A stretch of DNA of 64,000 nucleotides from Niabella ginsenosidivorans (GCF_001654455.1 NZ_CP015772.1:2294001-2358000); one strand, 5' to 3'. Shown: positions 44,860 to 54,269, numbered from the stretch's first letter. Notes: a model not told the origin generated them from the letters alone. A program made the numbers and translations.

Positions 44860-45909
44860 TTATTTATCTGAATGGTTCTTTGCTGGTTCCATAACCAACA
44901 CCGATTTTATATGAGACCCCTTTGCCTCCATCATATCATAAAAAGCAGTAATACCATTTTCTAAATTATAGTAGTTGATCCATGAGGTCATGTCAACCTT
45001 TCCTGAAGCGATCAGGCTGACAGCATCTCGCATATCCTCCTGTGTTGCGGCGTAACTTCCAACCGCCTGTTTCTCAGCCAGTACCAGATCATAGCTTTCC
45101 AGCGATTTGCTGTTTTGGTGAAGTCCGATCATTAACAGAACACCTCCGGGCTTTAATACCTTCAACCCATATTGGTTTGTTTGGGCGGATCCAACTGCAT
45201 CCACAACCAGATCAATAGAAGCGCCTCCTGACATTTCAGATAGTGTAGCTACCAGCTCCTGACGGGAAGGATTAATTACCCCGGAAGCTCCCAGCTTTTG
45301 GGCAATTGACAGCCGGTCTTCTAAAAGATCGGCTACAAAAACATGGACCTGCCGCATAGATCTGAATGCCTGCAAAGCCATAAGCCCTATTGGTCCGGCG
45401 CCGATGATGAGCATATTATTGACGGGAATATGTTTACTAAGCTTTACCAGGTGTACACCGTTAGCCAGTGGCTCTGCCAGGCAAGCCGCATGAAAAGGAA
45501 CCATTTCCGGCAATGGTATCAAACAATGCGCCGGTACATTCACATATTCGGCAAATGCCCCGTTGCGCTGCATTCCAAATACCTGCCGGTTTTGACAAAG
45601 GTTTGTTTTTCCGGAAGTACACAACTCACAATGCCCGCAGGGAACAATGGCGTTACTTACTACCCGGTCTCCTTTTTTCCAATCAGCCACAGATTCCCCT
45701 ACATCAACAATGACACCACTAAATTCATGACCCATTATTAATGGCGGCACCCGCCGGCTACTATGCGATTTAAAGGTTTCCAGCTCACTGCCACAGATGC
45801 CACAGGCGGCTACTTTTATCAGTACCTCGTTCTTTGCCATGTAAGGGACCTGCTGATCTGTAATTTCCAACAGATCATGTTTGGGGTAAAAAAGTGTTTT
45901 CATCGTCAT
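44860..45909 (-). CDS. Zinc-dependent medium-chain alcohol/polyol dehydrogenase
   Basis: 349 residues. CGICGSELETFKSH (about 37-50) and GHEFSGVIVDVG (about 60-71) carry the catalytic zinc ligands; CGHCELCTSGKTNLC (about 93-107) has four Cys for the structural zinc. The Rossmann motif is GAGPIGLMALQAF near 170. The product resembles sorbitol, threonine and galactitol dehydrogenases. It oxidises a secondary alcohol of a polyol or sugar with NAD(P). ATG codons at 45909 and 45903 follow directly on the SDR stop, so translation is coupled. Substrate not readable. Confidence 0.9.
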   Translation of the reverse strand: MTMKTLFYPKHDLLEITDQQVPYMAKNEVLIKVAACGICGSELETFKSHSSRRVPPLIMGHEFSGVIVDVGESVADWKKGDRVVSNAIVPCGHCELCTSGKTNLCQNRQVFGMQRNGAFAEYVNVPAHCLIPLPEMVPFHAACLAEPLANGVHLVKLSKHIPVNNMLIIGAGPIGLMALQAFRSMRQVHVFVADLLEDRLSIAQKLGASGVINPSRQELVATLSEMSGGASIDLVVDAVGSAQTNQYGLKVLKPGGVLLMIGLHQNSKSLESYDLVLAEKQAVGSYAATQEDMRDAVSLIASGKVDMTSWINYYNLENGITAFYDMMEAKGSHIKSVLVMEPAKNHSDK

Positions 45910-46656
45910 TTACTTTGCCAGATATCCTCCATCCACCAATAAATCGCTTCCTGTTATGAAGGAAGCGTCATCACTTGCCAGAAAGGCAGCAGCAGCAGCA
46001 ACTTCCTCCGGCCTTCCCTGCCGCCCCAATAAATGCATGGCAGCAGCCCTGCGATCTTCTGCCTCAATATCCAATCCCAGTTTTTCGCATGAATCAATAA
46101 ATGCCCTGGTATAGATATAACCCGGGCACAGCGTGTTCACCCGTATTCCAAAGGGTGCCAGATCCTGTGCCCAGCATTTCGCCAGTCCCCTGAGCGCAAA
46201 TTTGGTTGCATTATATGTTGCAAAGTTTGCCTGCCCGATAAATCCGCTGACCGATGATATATTTATAATACTTCCTTTGCCAATTTCCTGCATTTGCGGA
46301 ACGATATACTTTGTTATTAATGAAGTACCGCAAATATTTACAGCATTGATGCGCTCCCAATCTTCCGCACTTGCATCAACACCTTTAAAAATAAAACAGG
46401 CGGCGGCGTTCACCAGTATGCTCACTTTGCCCAGTTCCTCCGCGATAGCAGCACAGACAGCGGTTACCGCACCTTCGTTACTGATATCGACCTGCCAGTA
46501 GCGTGCGCCGATCGAGCTGGCTTTCGCTTCTGTATCAGGAGCTACATCCAGCAAAACAACAGAACACCCTTCCTCTGATAAACGGCTGGCTATGGCAAAG
46601 CCTAAATCCCCCAAACCTCCGGTAACGACAGCAATCTGATTTTTTAACCCTTTCAT
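45910..46656 (-). CDS. SDR-family NAD(P)-dependent oxidoreductase
   Basis: 248 residues of the classical short-chain dehydrogenase type. VTGGLGDLGFA (about 12-22) is the cofactor loop; NAAACFI, the Ser in NISSVSGF (about 135-142) and YNATK (about 153-157) make the NAAG-like and Ser-Tyr-Lys sites; LRVNTLCPGYI-like and LVDGGY end the fold. Family members in such operons include L-fucose, L-rhamnose and 2-keto-3-deoxy-L-fuconate dehydrogenases, which suits the rhamnose/fucose-rich PUL, but the exact role is not proven. It is the first gene of the operon, 29 bases after the predicted -7 box of P3. Confidence 0.9.
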   Translation of the reverse strand: MKGLKNQIAVVTGGLGDLGFAIASRLSEEGCSVVLLDVAPDTEAKASSIGARYWQVDISNEGAVTAVCAAIAEELGKVSILVNAAACFIFKGVDASAEDWERINAVNICGTSLITKYIVPQMQEIGKGSIINISSVSGFIGQANFATYNATKFALRGLAKCWAQDLAPFGIRVNTLCPGYIYTRAFIDSCEKLGLDIEAEDRRAAAMHLLGRQGRPEEVAAAAAFLASDDASFITGSDLLVDGGYLAK

Positions 46657-46684
46657 AATGTTATTTTACAATTCGTTAATAAAA

Positions 46685-46752
46685 CAAATTTAGTTCCCGT
46701 TGTTGTAAAAAAACTACGCTTTCATGCCTAAAAAAGATACTTGGATAACATG
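46685..46752 (-). promoter_or_regulatory. Predicted promoter P3 of the sugar operon with diverged shared element
   Basis: On the minus strand: CATGTTATCCAAGTAT (46737-46752, 12 of 16 identical to the element in P1 and P2), a T6 tract, GGCAT, and GTTT at 46711-46714. After 18 bases comes TAAATTTG (46685-46692), an exact TAnnTTTG -7 element. Predicted transcription would start about 20 bases before the SDR gene. This is the best-formed of the three related promoters. Confidence 0.65.
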
Positions 46753-46794
46753 ACAAGCTAGATTTCAATATTTTTAAGTTAAAATGTCTTATAT

Positions 46795-47028
46795 CTATTC
46801 CAACTGGCTAAACACAGCCGGGTTATGCACCACTTCACTTCCAAGCATTCTGAAATCGCTATATGATTCTGCACCGTAATCTTTATAGGCCGGTTTAGAT
46901 GCATAAATAAAATCAATATGTTCTGCGGTATTTAGATCTTTGATCTCCGTGACAAAATATGCAGTTTTACGCAAGTTTGAATTAAAGTTTTGGATGGTCT
47001 CTATAGCAAGAAATGTATAAGCAATGCC
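46795..47028 (-). pseudogene. C-terminal tail of an unidentified gene
   Basis: A 77-codon open stretch without ATG, ending at the TAG at 46795-46797, has protein-like composition (RKTAYFVTEIKDLNTAEHID, then KPAYKDYGAESYSDF). A stop lies directly upstream in frame; another frame just upstream reads MRPLFAAGHFKALLIHF. I do not recognise the family. It looks like the last third of a decayed cytoplasmic protein. The rest of the gap 46657-47101 holds promoter P3. Confidence 0.45.
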
Positions 47029-47101
47029 TTAAAATGCCCGGCAGCAAATAAAGGGCGCATTACTATATTTCTATTCTACAATAACGGAAGCCTGTCGTCT
47101 G

Positions 47102-47914
47102 TTAATATTCGTAAAACTCACGCAGCTTTATGCGCTTATATTGGCTGTGTATTTCCCGCTTCAGAAAGTATCGGTGAGAGAAGCCCGTCAATACGACGAT
47201 TCGTTTCGCCGGATTTTGTTTAACAATTGCAACGATATTTTTTGCCATAGTTTTATTTCGCAAATCCCAAAAGTGTGACAGGCTGCTATAAGCATTTCGT
47301 ACACTTACTTTTGTTCCCAAAATTGTGGTTACAAATAGTTTTGAGAATTCATCCCTTTGATTTATAACTTTTCTGATTTTGTGGTGTTGGTAAATCTGTT
47401 TCCTTTTCGCGAGCTTATCGAGCTCAGAACTATTAAATTCAGAAGCTGGCTTGTTAGCATAACTATTCAATTCTTCTGTAAGCGAGTAGTATTTTTTTAC
47501 AATTTTAGTTTGACGTTTTCTCAAAAGTTTATTTCTATATAAACTATCCAGTAACTTCCCGGTTAAATTTTGCGATTGTTTAATTCCATGCTGCAGGCGA
47601 TAAGTATCCCGGTTTTCGTAATCAAAATGTGAGGCAATAGTTAAAGGATGTAGTTCAATATACCGGGCTATAGCAACCGGTTCGTTCTCTTTTGATTTGT
47701 ATTTCAGCCCGAATTTTTCATCAAACGTTTTTGAAAATAGCCCACTATCCAGCTCAAGAAGGATAATATCAGGCTTTACCTTTTCAAGAATGGTGAAAAG
47801 GGTGTCTGCATTAAAGCTTTCTGACGCAACGTGGGCATTACCAATAATAGTAAGTTCCTGGCTGAAAAGGTAAGCCGGGAAAATCAGAGCGATTAAAGTT
47901 ATAACACCTCTCAT
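47102..47914 (-). CDS. Secreted TIKI/TraB/ChaN-like protein
   Basis: 270 residues with a signal peptide (ending YLFSQ). The order is ELTIIGNAHVASESFNADT, then VKPDIILLELDSG, a long charged helical middle (about 110-200) and a C-terminal block NKTMAKNIVAIVKQNP followed by RIVVLTGFSHRYF. The GxxH near the start, the ILLELD strand and the GFSHRYF end match the Tiki/TraB/haem-binding-uptake superfamily, as in DUF5694-like proteins; some members are metalloproteases. Role unknown. It does not share an obvious operon with the sugar genes. Confidence 0.6.
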   Translation of the reverse strand: MRGVITLIALIFPAYLFSQELTIIGNAHVASESFNADTLFTILEKVKPDIILLELDSGLFSKTFDEKFGLKYKSKENEPVAIARYIELHPLTIASHFDYENRDTYRLQHGIKQSQNLTGKLLDSLYRNKLLRKRQTKIVKKYYSLTEELNSYANKPASEFNSSELDKLAKRKQIYQHHKIRKVINQRDEFSKLFVTTILGTKVSVRNAYSSLSHFWDLRNKTMAKNIVAIVKQNPAKRIVVLTGFSHRYFLKREIHSQYKRIKLREFYEY

Positions 47915-48146
47915 TGTAGAATTTTCCTATATACTACACGCCTGAATGCCTGCAATGTTACACCGCCAGGCTAATGAGAGCGGATTTTTACTTTCAAAAG
48001 ATATGGGTTTCCCCCGGTAATATTCAAATATCTTAATTTATGCTTTCATAAAATTATAGATACCAATGGTGGTTTTCGATACTTTCTTTTTTTTTCACTT
48101 TATGTATTCATCAATCCGGAAGTATAAATCAGGATTGGCTTTTGAA

Positions 48147-48524
48147 TTAGTTTTTTCGCCGGAAAATTGCTTTTTCCTCTAAAGTCGCAGGGTCAAAACC
48201 TGGATAATAGGTTTCCTTGGTAAAGGTAACAACGTTGGGTATATTCTCTTTTATGGCATAGGACACTACATCATTAGCAAGCCGCAGTTGTCTTGCTAAT
48301 TCTTCGTTCAGGGTGTCGGCCATTCCATATTCCTCCGGGGAGTCTGACAAAATCCGTATGTGTTTACGATGCCAGTATTTGAGCGGGATAGCGATTTCGG
48401 TGTTGAGAGGGAGGAATTTTTCTGTTTTCGCAATACTGAAGAAGATCAGAGCGGTACCATCTTTTCTTGCCTTGCTCTTTAGGCAAATGGGTTTAATTGG
48501 TAACAGTTCGATTGATTTACTTTC
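48147..48524 (-). pseudogene. Truncated tyrosine-integrase N-terminus
   Basis: An open frame of 125 codons runs from 48524 to a stop at 48147. Its only ATG is internal (48350), so the true start is lost or non-ATG. The translation begins SIELLPIKPICLKSKARKDG and continues with KTEKFLPLNTEIAIPLKYW. This is the pattern of the arm-DNA-binding domain of Bacteroidota phage-type integrases (three strands, then xxxxxIxxxxWxxxxxxI), followed by the helical linker (LNEELARQLRLANDVVSYAI). The core-binding and catalytic domains are missing. It is a remnant of an integrated mobile element. Confidence 0.6.
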
Positions 48525-48709
48525 TTAATCCTGCTTACAGGAAAGAAGAATGATCTTGAATGACAATAGCTGCCTGCTTCAATGCGCTTACAACCTGCGT
48601 TTAAAACCGTTGAGTCCCGGCTTTCGTCATTTTTATTTTGCCTGCTGGTTCAGGTGAACGTATTTGTCAAAAATTACATCTCTTTGTCAAATCCCGCCTG
48701 TCGTCTAAT

Positions 48710-49002
48710 ACGATAGTGAAATTTATTATAGACCTAAACAAAGCATTGCTACTAAAAACCGGGGCATTAAAATTCCTCCAAAGCAGATGGGATCTATTGA
48801 TTCTCAACACCCTTGTATTTCCAGGAAGCACCAAAAGAAAAGGCACATGCGGCAAATGCTCCCGCGGAAATAGTGCCTTCCTGCTGGTGAGGCAGGGAAT
48901 AGCGCTGATAATCCTCCATCTGCGCTTCCGCCATTGGCGGAAGTCTGCGTTCCGAAGGTCCGGAACAGCGGGGACGTAACACGATAGTGAAATTCATTAC
49001 AG
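48710..49002. repeat. Pair of 22-bp direct repeats with an internal palindrome
   Basis: ACGATAGTGAAATTTATTAT (plus AG) at 48710-48731 recurs as ACGATAGTGAAATTCATTAC (plus AG) at 48981-49002, 20 of 22 identical. Between them is the near-perfect palindrome CTTCCGCCA-T-TGGCGGAAG (48925-48943). There is no convincing gene between them. Next to the integrase remnant, these may be ends of a lost element. The remaining bases of 48525-49424 hold only the fragment below. Confidence 0.45.
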
Positions 49003-49141
49003 GTCAATAAAAGGGTTGCATTTTTGCGGGAAACTTTTTGGTCTGATTAAAATGCCATTTCCGTATAAACCGTCAATCCAACTATCTTTGAAAAACCAGC
49101 ACAATGTAAGCCCGCTCCCAAATGTTGATGAACGTAGCTAA

Positions 49142-49279
49142 TTGATTGCAACTGCTGTAATAGAGAGGATAAAAGTTAAAATAAAAAGGAAACTGGGTTT
49201 ACAGGAATCGTACAAACAATGTAAGATGAAGTTATGGCCGGAAGATCCTGACCGATTGCGGGATTTCTGCCGGAACTAA
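49142..49279 (+). pseudogene. C-terminal fragment of an unidentified gene
   Basis: A 45-codon plus-strand stretch, ending at the TAA at 49277-49279, reads IERIKVKIKRKLGLQESYK and then MKLWPEDPDRLRDFCRN. It has a protein-like mix of charged and hydrophobic residues, but no start and no upstream continuation (stop at 49139-49141). I do not recognise it. It fits the picture of a decayed mobile segment. Confidence 0.3.
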
Positions 49280-49424
49280 GGCCAAATGGCAAAAGCCGGA
49301 ACTTTTACAATAGAAGGCTGAGAAAATTAAATCGCTTCACAACGAACCGCTATTAAAATTTTCTTTATTATAGTAATGCCGGCTGTAGCCTTCTAATAAA
49401 ATAAAGCTAATCATAAAACGTCTG

Positions 49425-49814
49425 TTATGCTTTTACTTCTTCATTACAATATCGCAGCTGGTACCAAAGCAGTCCGGAAAGATAAGCTGCATGGATCAGC
49501 TGCGCTTCAATAGCGTTCCAGTTCTCAATGGAGCAGCTACCCAATATCAGCAGTGTCATCAAAGCAAGGCCTGCAAAAATGCTGTATTTAACTTTAAAAC
49601 CGATCAGCAGGGCCAGTCCGATCAATAGCTCTAAAAAAGGTAAAATATAGCCAAATGTCAGCGTTAGAGAAGCCGGCAATACCGATTTTTCCATTGTAGT
49701 TACCATCCAATTGCTGAAGGCTGCAAGCTTAGGTATTCTTACCAGACCATGTCCCGATAAGGATACAGCCACCGGAAGGCGTAAAAAGAAAAATATTGTT
49801 TTAAGATCTTTCAT
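49425..49814 (-). CDS. DoxX-family membrane protein
   Basis: 129 residues with four hydrophobic segments (about 7-22, 45-68, 72-92, 105-120) and the DoxX-like features FLRLPVAVSLSGHGLVRIPK and FGYILPFLELLIGLALLIG. An inner-membrane protein. DoxX members are found in quinone/redox-linked and stress contexts, but function here is unknown. It stands alone between the decayed region and the terminator of the TPR gene. Confidence 0.8.
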   Translation of the reverse strand: MKDLKTIFFFLRLPVAVSLSGHGLVRIPKLAAFSNWMVTTMEKSVLPASLTLTFGYILPFLELLIGLALLIGFKVKYSIFAGLALMTLLILGSCSIENWNAIEAQLIHAAYLSGLLWYQLRYCNEEVKA

Positions 49815-49940
49815 ATACTATTTTATTTTTACCGTGTGCTGTTTTAGAAACAGGACTATTCAGCAATTTACTATTTTATTCCATTGCGGCACTGGAAGCG
49901 TACTCAACAATGCTCTAAAAACGATGGTGCCTTATATTCT

Positions 49941-49974
49941 AAAAAAAGCGGCAGTTGACGCATCAACTACCGCT
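49941..49974 (-). terminator. Rho-independent terminator after the TPR gene
   Basis: On the minus strand AGCGGTAGTTGA and TCAACTGCCGCT form a 12-bp stem (one mismatch) with a TGCG loop, followed directly by T7 (plus-strand A7 at 49941-49947). It is a textbook terminator about 35 bases after the stop at 50008. Confidence 0.9.
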
Positions 49975-50007
49975 CTGAAAAAACAAGAACTGAAAACCGC
50001 TCTCTTC

Positions 50008-51321
50008 TTACTTCAGGCTTTTATATAAACTGTCATATTTTTTCTCCAGTGCATTGTATTTTGCTTTATCTGCACCTTTTGCATCCTGGCCTATAAAGAA
50101 ATAATACTGGGCAAGGTTACCGGCAATAATATAGTATTGGCGTTTTTGAACATTATCCAGGGGATTTACTTTGCTCAGCATATCCGCAGCCTTCTCAAAA
50201 TTTTCAGCAGCTAATGCATACTCATCAACATAGGCTTTTTTTGCATCAGCATATTTTTGCTTATCTGCAGCAGTGGCTTTTGCTCCTTTGCCATCCAGCT
50301 CTTTTTCAGCAGCACGCATTGCATCTTCCAGGCTACTGGCCTTGCTCATATAGTGATCGCCCATCAACAATATTGGCTGAATCTCTGAGGATTTGATGGA
50401 GCTGGCTTTCTTTAAGGCAGTGATCATTTTGCCTTCCAGCTCATCATAATTGGCAGGTTTTGCTTCCCCTTCTTTTGAACGGTCCAGTTTTTCAAAGATC
50501 GCTTCACCTAAAGCCAGGTTGGCATTATAATCATCCGGAGTGGAAGCTACGATCTTTTCCAGATTGGCCACCTTTTCTTCAAAACTGCTGCTGCCGCCGA
50601 TAGCGAAATCTAATTTATTATAGCTAAAGAACGGGCTTTGAGGGTATAATTCTTTGCCCAGGGCCTTGTATTTTTCAAAATTTGCATCGTCATTTTTAGC
50701 AGCGTAATAACGCACCAGGCTCTGATAAATAGTGCTGTCTTTAGGCTCATGCACCTTTAGATCAGCCAGGCGGGTATTGTATTTGGCAGCCTCATCAGTC
50801 TTTTTTACGGTTTCGGCCAATATACCGGCATAATAATTAGCGTTGGTATCAATCGGGCCCGGCAGGTTGATCTTCTTTGCAATTAAAACATCCGACAGAT
50901 CTACCACATTTTTAAATTTATTGTACGCCGCTTCATAATTTTTGGCATTGATATCAGCCACACCGCTGTTAAAATAAGCTGCATACAACTGATAAGGTGC
51001 ATTTTTATAAGTATCCAGATCCTTCATAGAAGGATCCATTTCCCGGTACTTTGAAAAAGCGGCAAATGCTTCTTCCCTGTTCTTTTCTGCATCAGCAGCT
51101 TTGGAACTATCCAGCGCATCAGCAGCGAACAGGTACGTTTTAATGATATAACCTTCTGGTTTTGAAAAGAATTTTTCATTTGTTGATTCCTTGTCATAGG
51201 CTTTATGCGCTTCTGCCAGGTTATTGGTTAACAGGGCTGCTTTAATGCCATCATATTTCTGAGCATAACCGGCTGCTGCACTCATTACAGCTACCCCGAT
51301 AAGAAAAAGCTTTTTCATCAT
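50008..51321 (-). CDS. Exported TPR-repeat protein
   Basis: 437 residues with a signal peptide (MMKKLFLIGVAVMSAAAGYA). The rest is helical and Ala/Lys/Tyr-rich with several TPR-like units (for example YFNSGVADINAKNYEAAYNKF about 115-135, and YNANLALGEAIFEKLDRS about 260-277). TPR arrays bind partner proteins, so this is probably a periplasmic scaffold. No catalytic motif is seen. It is downstream of gyrA in the same direction, but a hairpin at 51389-51420 lies between them. Confidence 0.8.
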   Translation of the reverse strand: MMKKLFLIGVAVMSAAAGYAQKYDGIKAALLTNNLAEAHKAYDKESTNEKFFSKPEGYIIKTYLFAADALDSSKAADAEKNREEAFAAFSKYREMDPSMKDLDTYKNAPYQLYAAYFNSGVADINAKNYEAAYNKFKNVVDLSDVLIAKKINLPGPIDTNANYYAGILAETVKKTDEAAKYNTRLADLKVHEPKDSTIYQSLVRYYAAKNDDANFEKYKALGKELYPQSPFFSYNKLDFAIGGSSSFEEKVANLEKIVASTPDDYNANLALGEAIFEKLDRSKEGEAKPANYDELEGKMITALKKASSIKSSEIQPILLMGDHYMSKASSLEDAMRAAEKELDGKGAKATAADKQKYADAKKAYVDEYALAAENFEKAADMLSKVNPLDNVQKRQYYIIAGNLAQYYFFIGQDAKGADKAKYNALEKKYDSLYKSLK

Positions 51322-51388
51322 TTTTTCGTTAAAATTTTAATTAGTAATACGTTTTGACCCGGATTTACAATCCAGATGCTGAATAATT

Positions 51389-51420
51389 ATGCGGCAATTT
51401 TCGTTCCGAAATTGCCGCAT
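51389..51420 (-). terminator. Hairpin terminator after gyrA
   Basis: ATGCGGCAATTT (51389-51400) pairs perfectly with AAATTGCCGCAT (51409-51420) around an 8-base loop. It starts 8 bases after the gyrA stop. The T tail on the minus strand is short (AATTATTC), so termination strength is uncertain. Confidence 0.75.
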
Positions 51421-51427
51421 CAGGACA

Positions 51428-54055
51428 TTAATTTCCCTGTTTTTCATCATTATTTTCTTTTTCTTCCTCCTCAGAAGATGCATTTGTATCCTTTTCAGTT
51501 GTATATGAACCGGTAATTGCTTCCGGAGATGTACCTGTTTCTGCCGTATCCTGGCTTACTGTGCCTTCTTCAGGCTCTTCCTGCTCATCTACCTTACTTA
51601 TGGCTGCGATCTGGTCGTCATCTTCCAGGCGGATCAGTTTTACACCCTGGGTAGCCCTTCCCAGCTCGCTGATACCACTTACCGGCATCCGTATTGTAAT
51701 GCCGCTTTTACAGGTGATCAGCAGATCCTGGGTTTCATCTACATCCAAAAGCCCTACCAGCGGGCCTGTTTTTTCAGTAACATTGATGGTTTTAACCCCT
51801 TTTCCGCCCCGGTTGGTAAAACGGTATTCATCCACTTTTGTCCGTTTTCCATATCCTTTTTCACTTACTACCAGCACCGATTTTTGGGTATCCACCGCCA
51901 GGCAGATCAGCCCGATCACCTCATCTTTTTCATCATCCACTTCAATTCCGGCAACTCCTATGGCGCCACGGCCTGTAGCCCTTACCTTTTCTTCAGAAAA
52001 ACGGATAGCGCGCCCGCTTTTTACGGCCATCATAATTTCGCAGTTCCCGTCCGTCATTCTTGCCTCTAATAACTGATCGCCTTCATTAATAGTGATCGCG
52101 TTCACACCAGTTAACCGCGGCCGGCTAAAGTCTGCCAGCGCGGTTTTCTTTATGACACCTTTTTGGGTACAGAGCACAATATTGTGCTTATTTACAAATT
52201 CTTCGTTTTTGAGATCGTTCACATCAATGATGGCACGGATCTTATCATCCGGAGGCAATTGCATCAGGTTCTGGATAGCCCTTCCTTTACCTGTTTTTTC
52301 ACCTTCGGGTATTTCGTAAACATTCAGCCAGTAGCATCTGCCTTTTTCTGTAAAAAATAAAAGCGTATGATGTGTTGATGCTACAAACAGGTGCTCGATA
52401 TAATCTTCATCACGTGTTTTTCCACCCATTACACCACGGCCGCCCCTGCGCTGCGCACGATAATCATCAGCCGGAGTACGTTTTATATAACCCAGATGCG
52501 ATATAGTGATCACCACATCTTCTTCTTTTATGAGGTCTTTTATGGAAACTTCATTATCCAGGTAAGTAATTTCTGATTTACGCGCATCTCCGAACTTCTC
52601 TTTTATTTCTGTCAGCTCTTTTTTAATGATATCGAAACGCATCGCTTCATTGGCCAGTACCTCTTTTAAATGGGCGATCAGGGCCATCAGTTCGTCATAT
52701 TCGGCTTTGATCTTTTCACGTTCCATTCCGGTCAAACGCTGCAAACGCAGTTCCAGTATGGCTTTAGCCTGAATTTCATCAATGCCCCAGCCAGCGTTGA
52801 TCAGGTTATCTTTTGCAACATCAGGAGTGGGTGAATTACGGATCAGGCGGATCACCTCATCCAGGTGATCCAGGGCAATCAGGTATCCCTGTAAAATATG
52901 CGCCCGCTTTTCTGCCTCTTTTAATTCAAATTGTGTGCGGCGGATCACCACATCATGACGGAACTCAACAAATTCGCTGATGAGCTCTTTCAGGTTCATT
53001 ACTTTGGGCCGCCCCCTGGTAATGGCTACGTTATTGATACCATAAGAGGTTTGCAGATCCGTATTCTTATACAACTGGTTAATGACCACATTGGCAATCG
53101 CATCCCGTTTCAGGTCGATAACAATACGTGTTCCTTCCTTTTTGTTAGACTCATTGTTTACGTGCGCAATGCCATCAATGATCTTATTGTTAACGAGTTC
53201 GCCTATGCGGTTTGTCAGCGCATCCCGGTTTACCTGATAAGGCACTTCAGAAATAACGATCTGCTCTCTGCCGCTGGGCTTGGTATCAACACGTACTTTA
53301 CCCCGCAGCACTACTCTTCCCCTGCCGGTATGCATGCCGGCCTTAATCCCTTCCATCCCGTAAATGATGCCGCCGGTGGGGAAATCGGGCGCTTTTACAT
53401 GCTGCATCAGTTCATCAATAGTAATATCGTTATTATCGATGTAAGCAACACAGCCATCGATCACTTCAGAAAGATTATGCGGCATTACGTTGGTCGCCAT
53501 ACCTACCGCAATACCGCTGGATCCGTTGATCAGTAATTGAGGGATTCTGGTAGGCAGTACTACCGGTTCTTTTTCTGAGTCGTCAAAATTCAGCTGAAAG
53601 TCTACGGTATCCTTTTCAATATCATCCAGCATATGCTCTGCCAGCTTCTGAAGACGCACCTCTGTATAACGCATTGCTGCGGGCCCGTCGCCATCCTGGT
53701 TACCAAAATTACCCTGCCCGTCTACCATGGTGTACCGCATGCTCCAGTCCTGGGCCATGCGCACCATAGCATCATAAACAGAGCTATCGCCATGCGGGTG
53801 GTATTTACCCAATACTTCCCCTACCACACGGGCCGATTTCTTATAGGGTTTATTGGCGTTTAGTCCCAGTTCATTCATGGCGTACAGAATACGGCGGTGA
53901 ACCGGTTTTAAACCATCTCTTACATCAGGTAAAGCACGGCCAACAATTACGGACATCGAATAATCGATGTAGGCCGTTTTCATTTGTTCTTCAATATTTA
54001 CAGGAATGATGCGGTTTGCATCCTGTGTGCCTTGCGGTTCTAAATTTTCTTCCAT
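51428..54055 (-). CDS. gyrA: DNA gyrase subunit A
   Basis: 875 residues. The N-terminal breakage-reunion domain has Tyr130 in [10 protein letters not shown] as the DNA-linking tyrosine. The quinolone-determining stretch [12 protein letters not shown] has Ser91 and Asp95, the sensitive-type residues at the Escherichia coli 83 and 87 positions. A GyrA box, QRRGGRGV, begins the C-terminal beta-pinwheel near residue 555, which tells gyrase from topoisomerase IV. The last 60 residues are an acidic, disordered tail ([10 protein letters not shown]). With GyrB it introduces negative supercoils. It stands alone between terminators. Confidence 0.97.
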   Translation of the reverse strand: MEENLEPQGTQDANRIIPVNIEEQMKTAYIDYSMSVIVGRALPDVRDGLKPVHRRILYAMNELGLNANKPYKKSARVVGEVLGKYHPHGDSSVYDAMVRMAQDWSMRYTMVDGQGNFGNQDGDGPAAMRYTEVRLQKLAEHMLDDIEKDTVDFQLNFDDSEKEPVVLPTRIPQLLINGSSGIAVGMATNVMPHNLSEVIDGCVAYIDNNDITIDELMQHVKAPDFPTGGIIYGMEGIKAGMHTGRGRVVLRGKVRVDTKPSGREQIVISEVPYQVNRDALTNRIGELVNNKIIDGIAHVNNESNKKEGTRIVIDLKRDAIANVVINQLYKNTDLQTSYGINNVAITRGRPKVMNLKELISEFVEFRHDVVIRRTQFELKEAEKRAHILQGYLIALDHLDEVIRLIRNSPTPDVAKDNLINAGWGIDEIQAKAILELRLQRLTGMEREKIKAEYDELMALIAHLKEVLANEAMRFDIIKKELTEIKEKFGDARKSEITYLDNEVSIKDLIKEEDVVITISHLGYIKRTPADDYRAQRRGGRGVMGGKTRDEDYIEHLFVASTHHTLLFFTEKGRCYWLNVYEIPEGEKTGKGRAIQNLMQLPPDDKIRAIIDVNDLKNEEFVNKHNIVLCTQKGVIKKTALADFSRPRLTGVNAITINEGDQLLEARMTDGNCEIMMAVKSGRAIRFSEEKVRATGRGAIGVAGIEVDDEKDEVIGLICLAVDTQKSVLVVSEKGYGKRTKVDEYRFTNRGGKGVKTINVTEKTGPLVGLLDVDETQDLLITCKSGITIRMPVSGISELGRATQGVKLIRLEDDDQIAAISKVDEQEEPEEGTVSQDTAETGTSPEAITGSYTTEKDTNASSEEEEKENNDEKQGN

Positions 54056-54220
54056 TAAATTATTCTAAATCATTCAAATTAGTGCAAAACGCGCTACGTG
54101 CAAATTTAACTTTTTCAGGCCGTATTTCCGATTCCGGTACCCTGTTTTTTCTGATAATTATCCACGGCCTGAATTCCTTTATCAACAGGTATTTCCGGCT
54201 GAAAACGGCGGCAAAATCAT

Positions 54221-54248
54221 AAAAAAACCGGCCTGGGTCGGGCCGGTT
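54221..54248 (-). terminator. Rho-independent terminator after metK
   Basis: AACCGGCC (54226-54233) pairs with GGCCGGTT (54241-54248) around a 7-base loop, and on the minus strand the stem is followed by a T7 run. It lies about 22 bases after the metK stop. Confidence 0.9.
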
Positions 54249-54269
54249 CCTTTAATATAAAGATTACTG

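Noticed and set aside
48638-48979. Plus-strand open frame of 113 codons in the gap before DoxX
   Set aside because: Composition is irregular, it spans one of the direct repeats and the palindrome, and neither strand looks coding; treated as decayed DNA.
52931-53536. Open frame of 201 codons on the plus strand
   Set aside because: It lies antisense inside gyrA, which is complete and conserved over the same bases.
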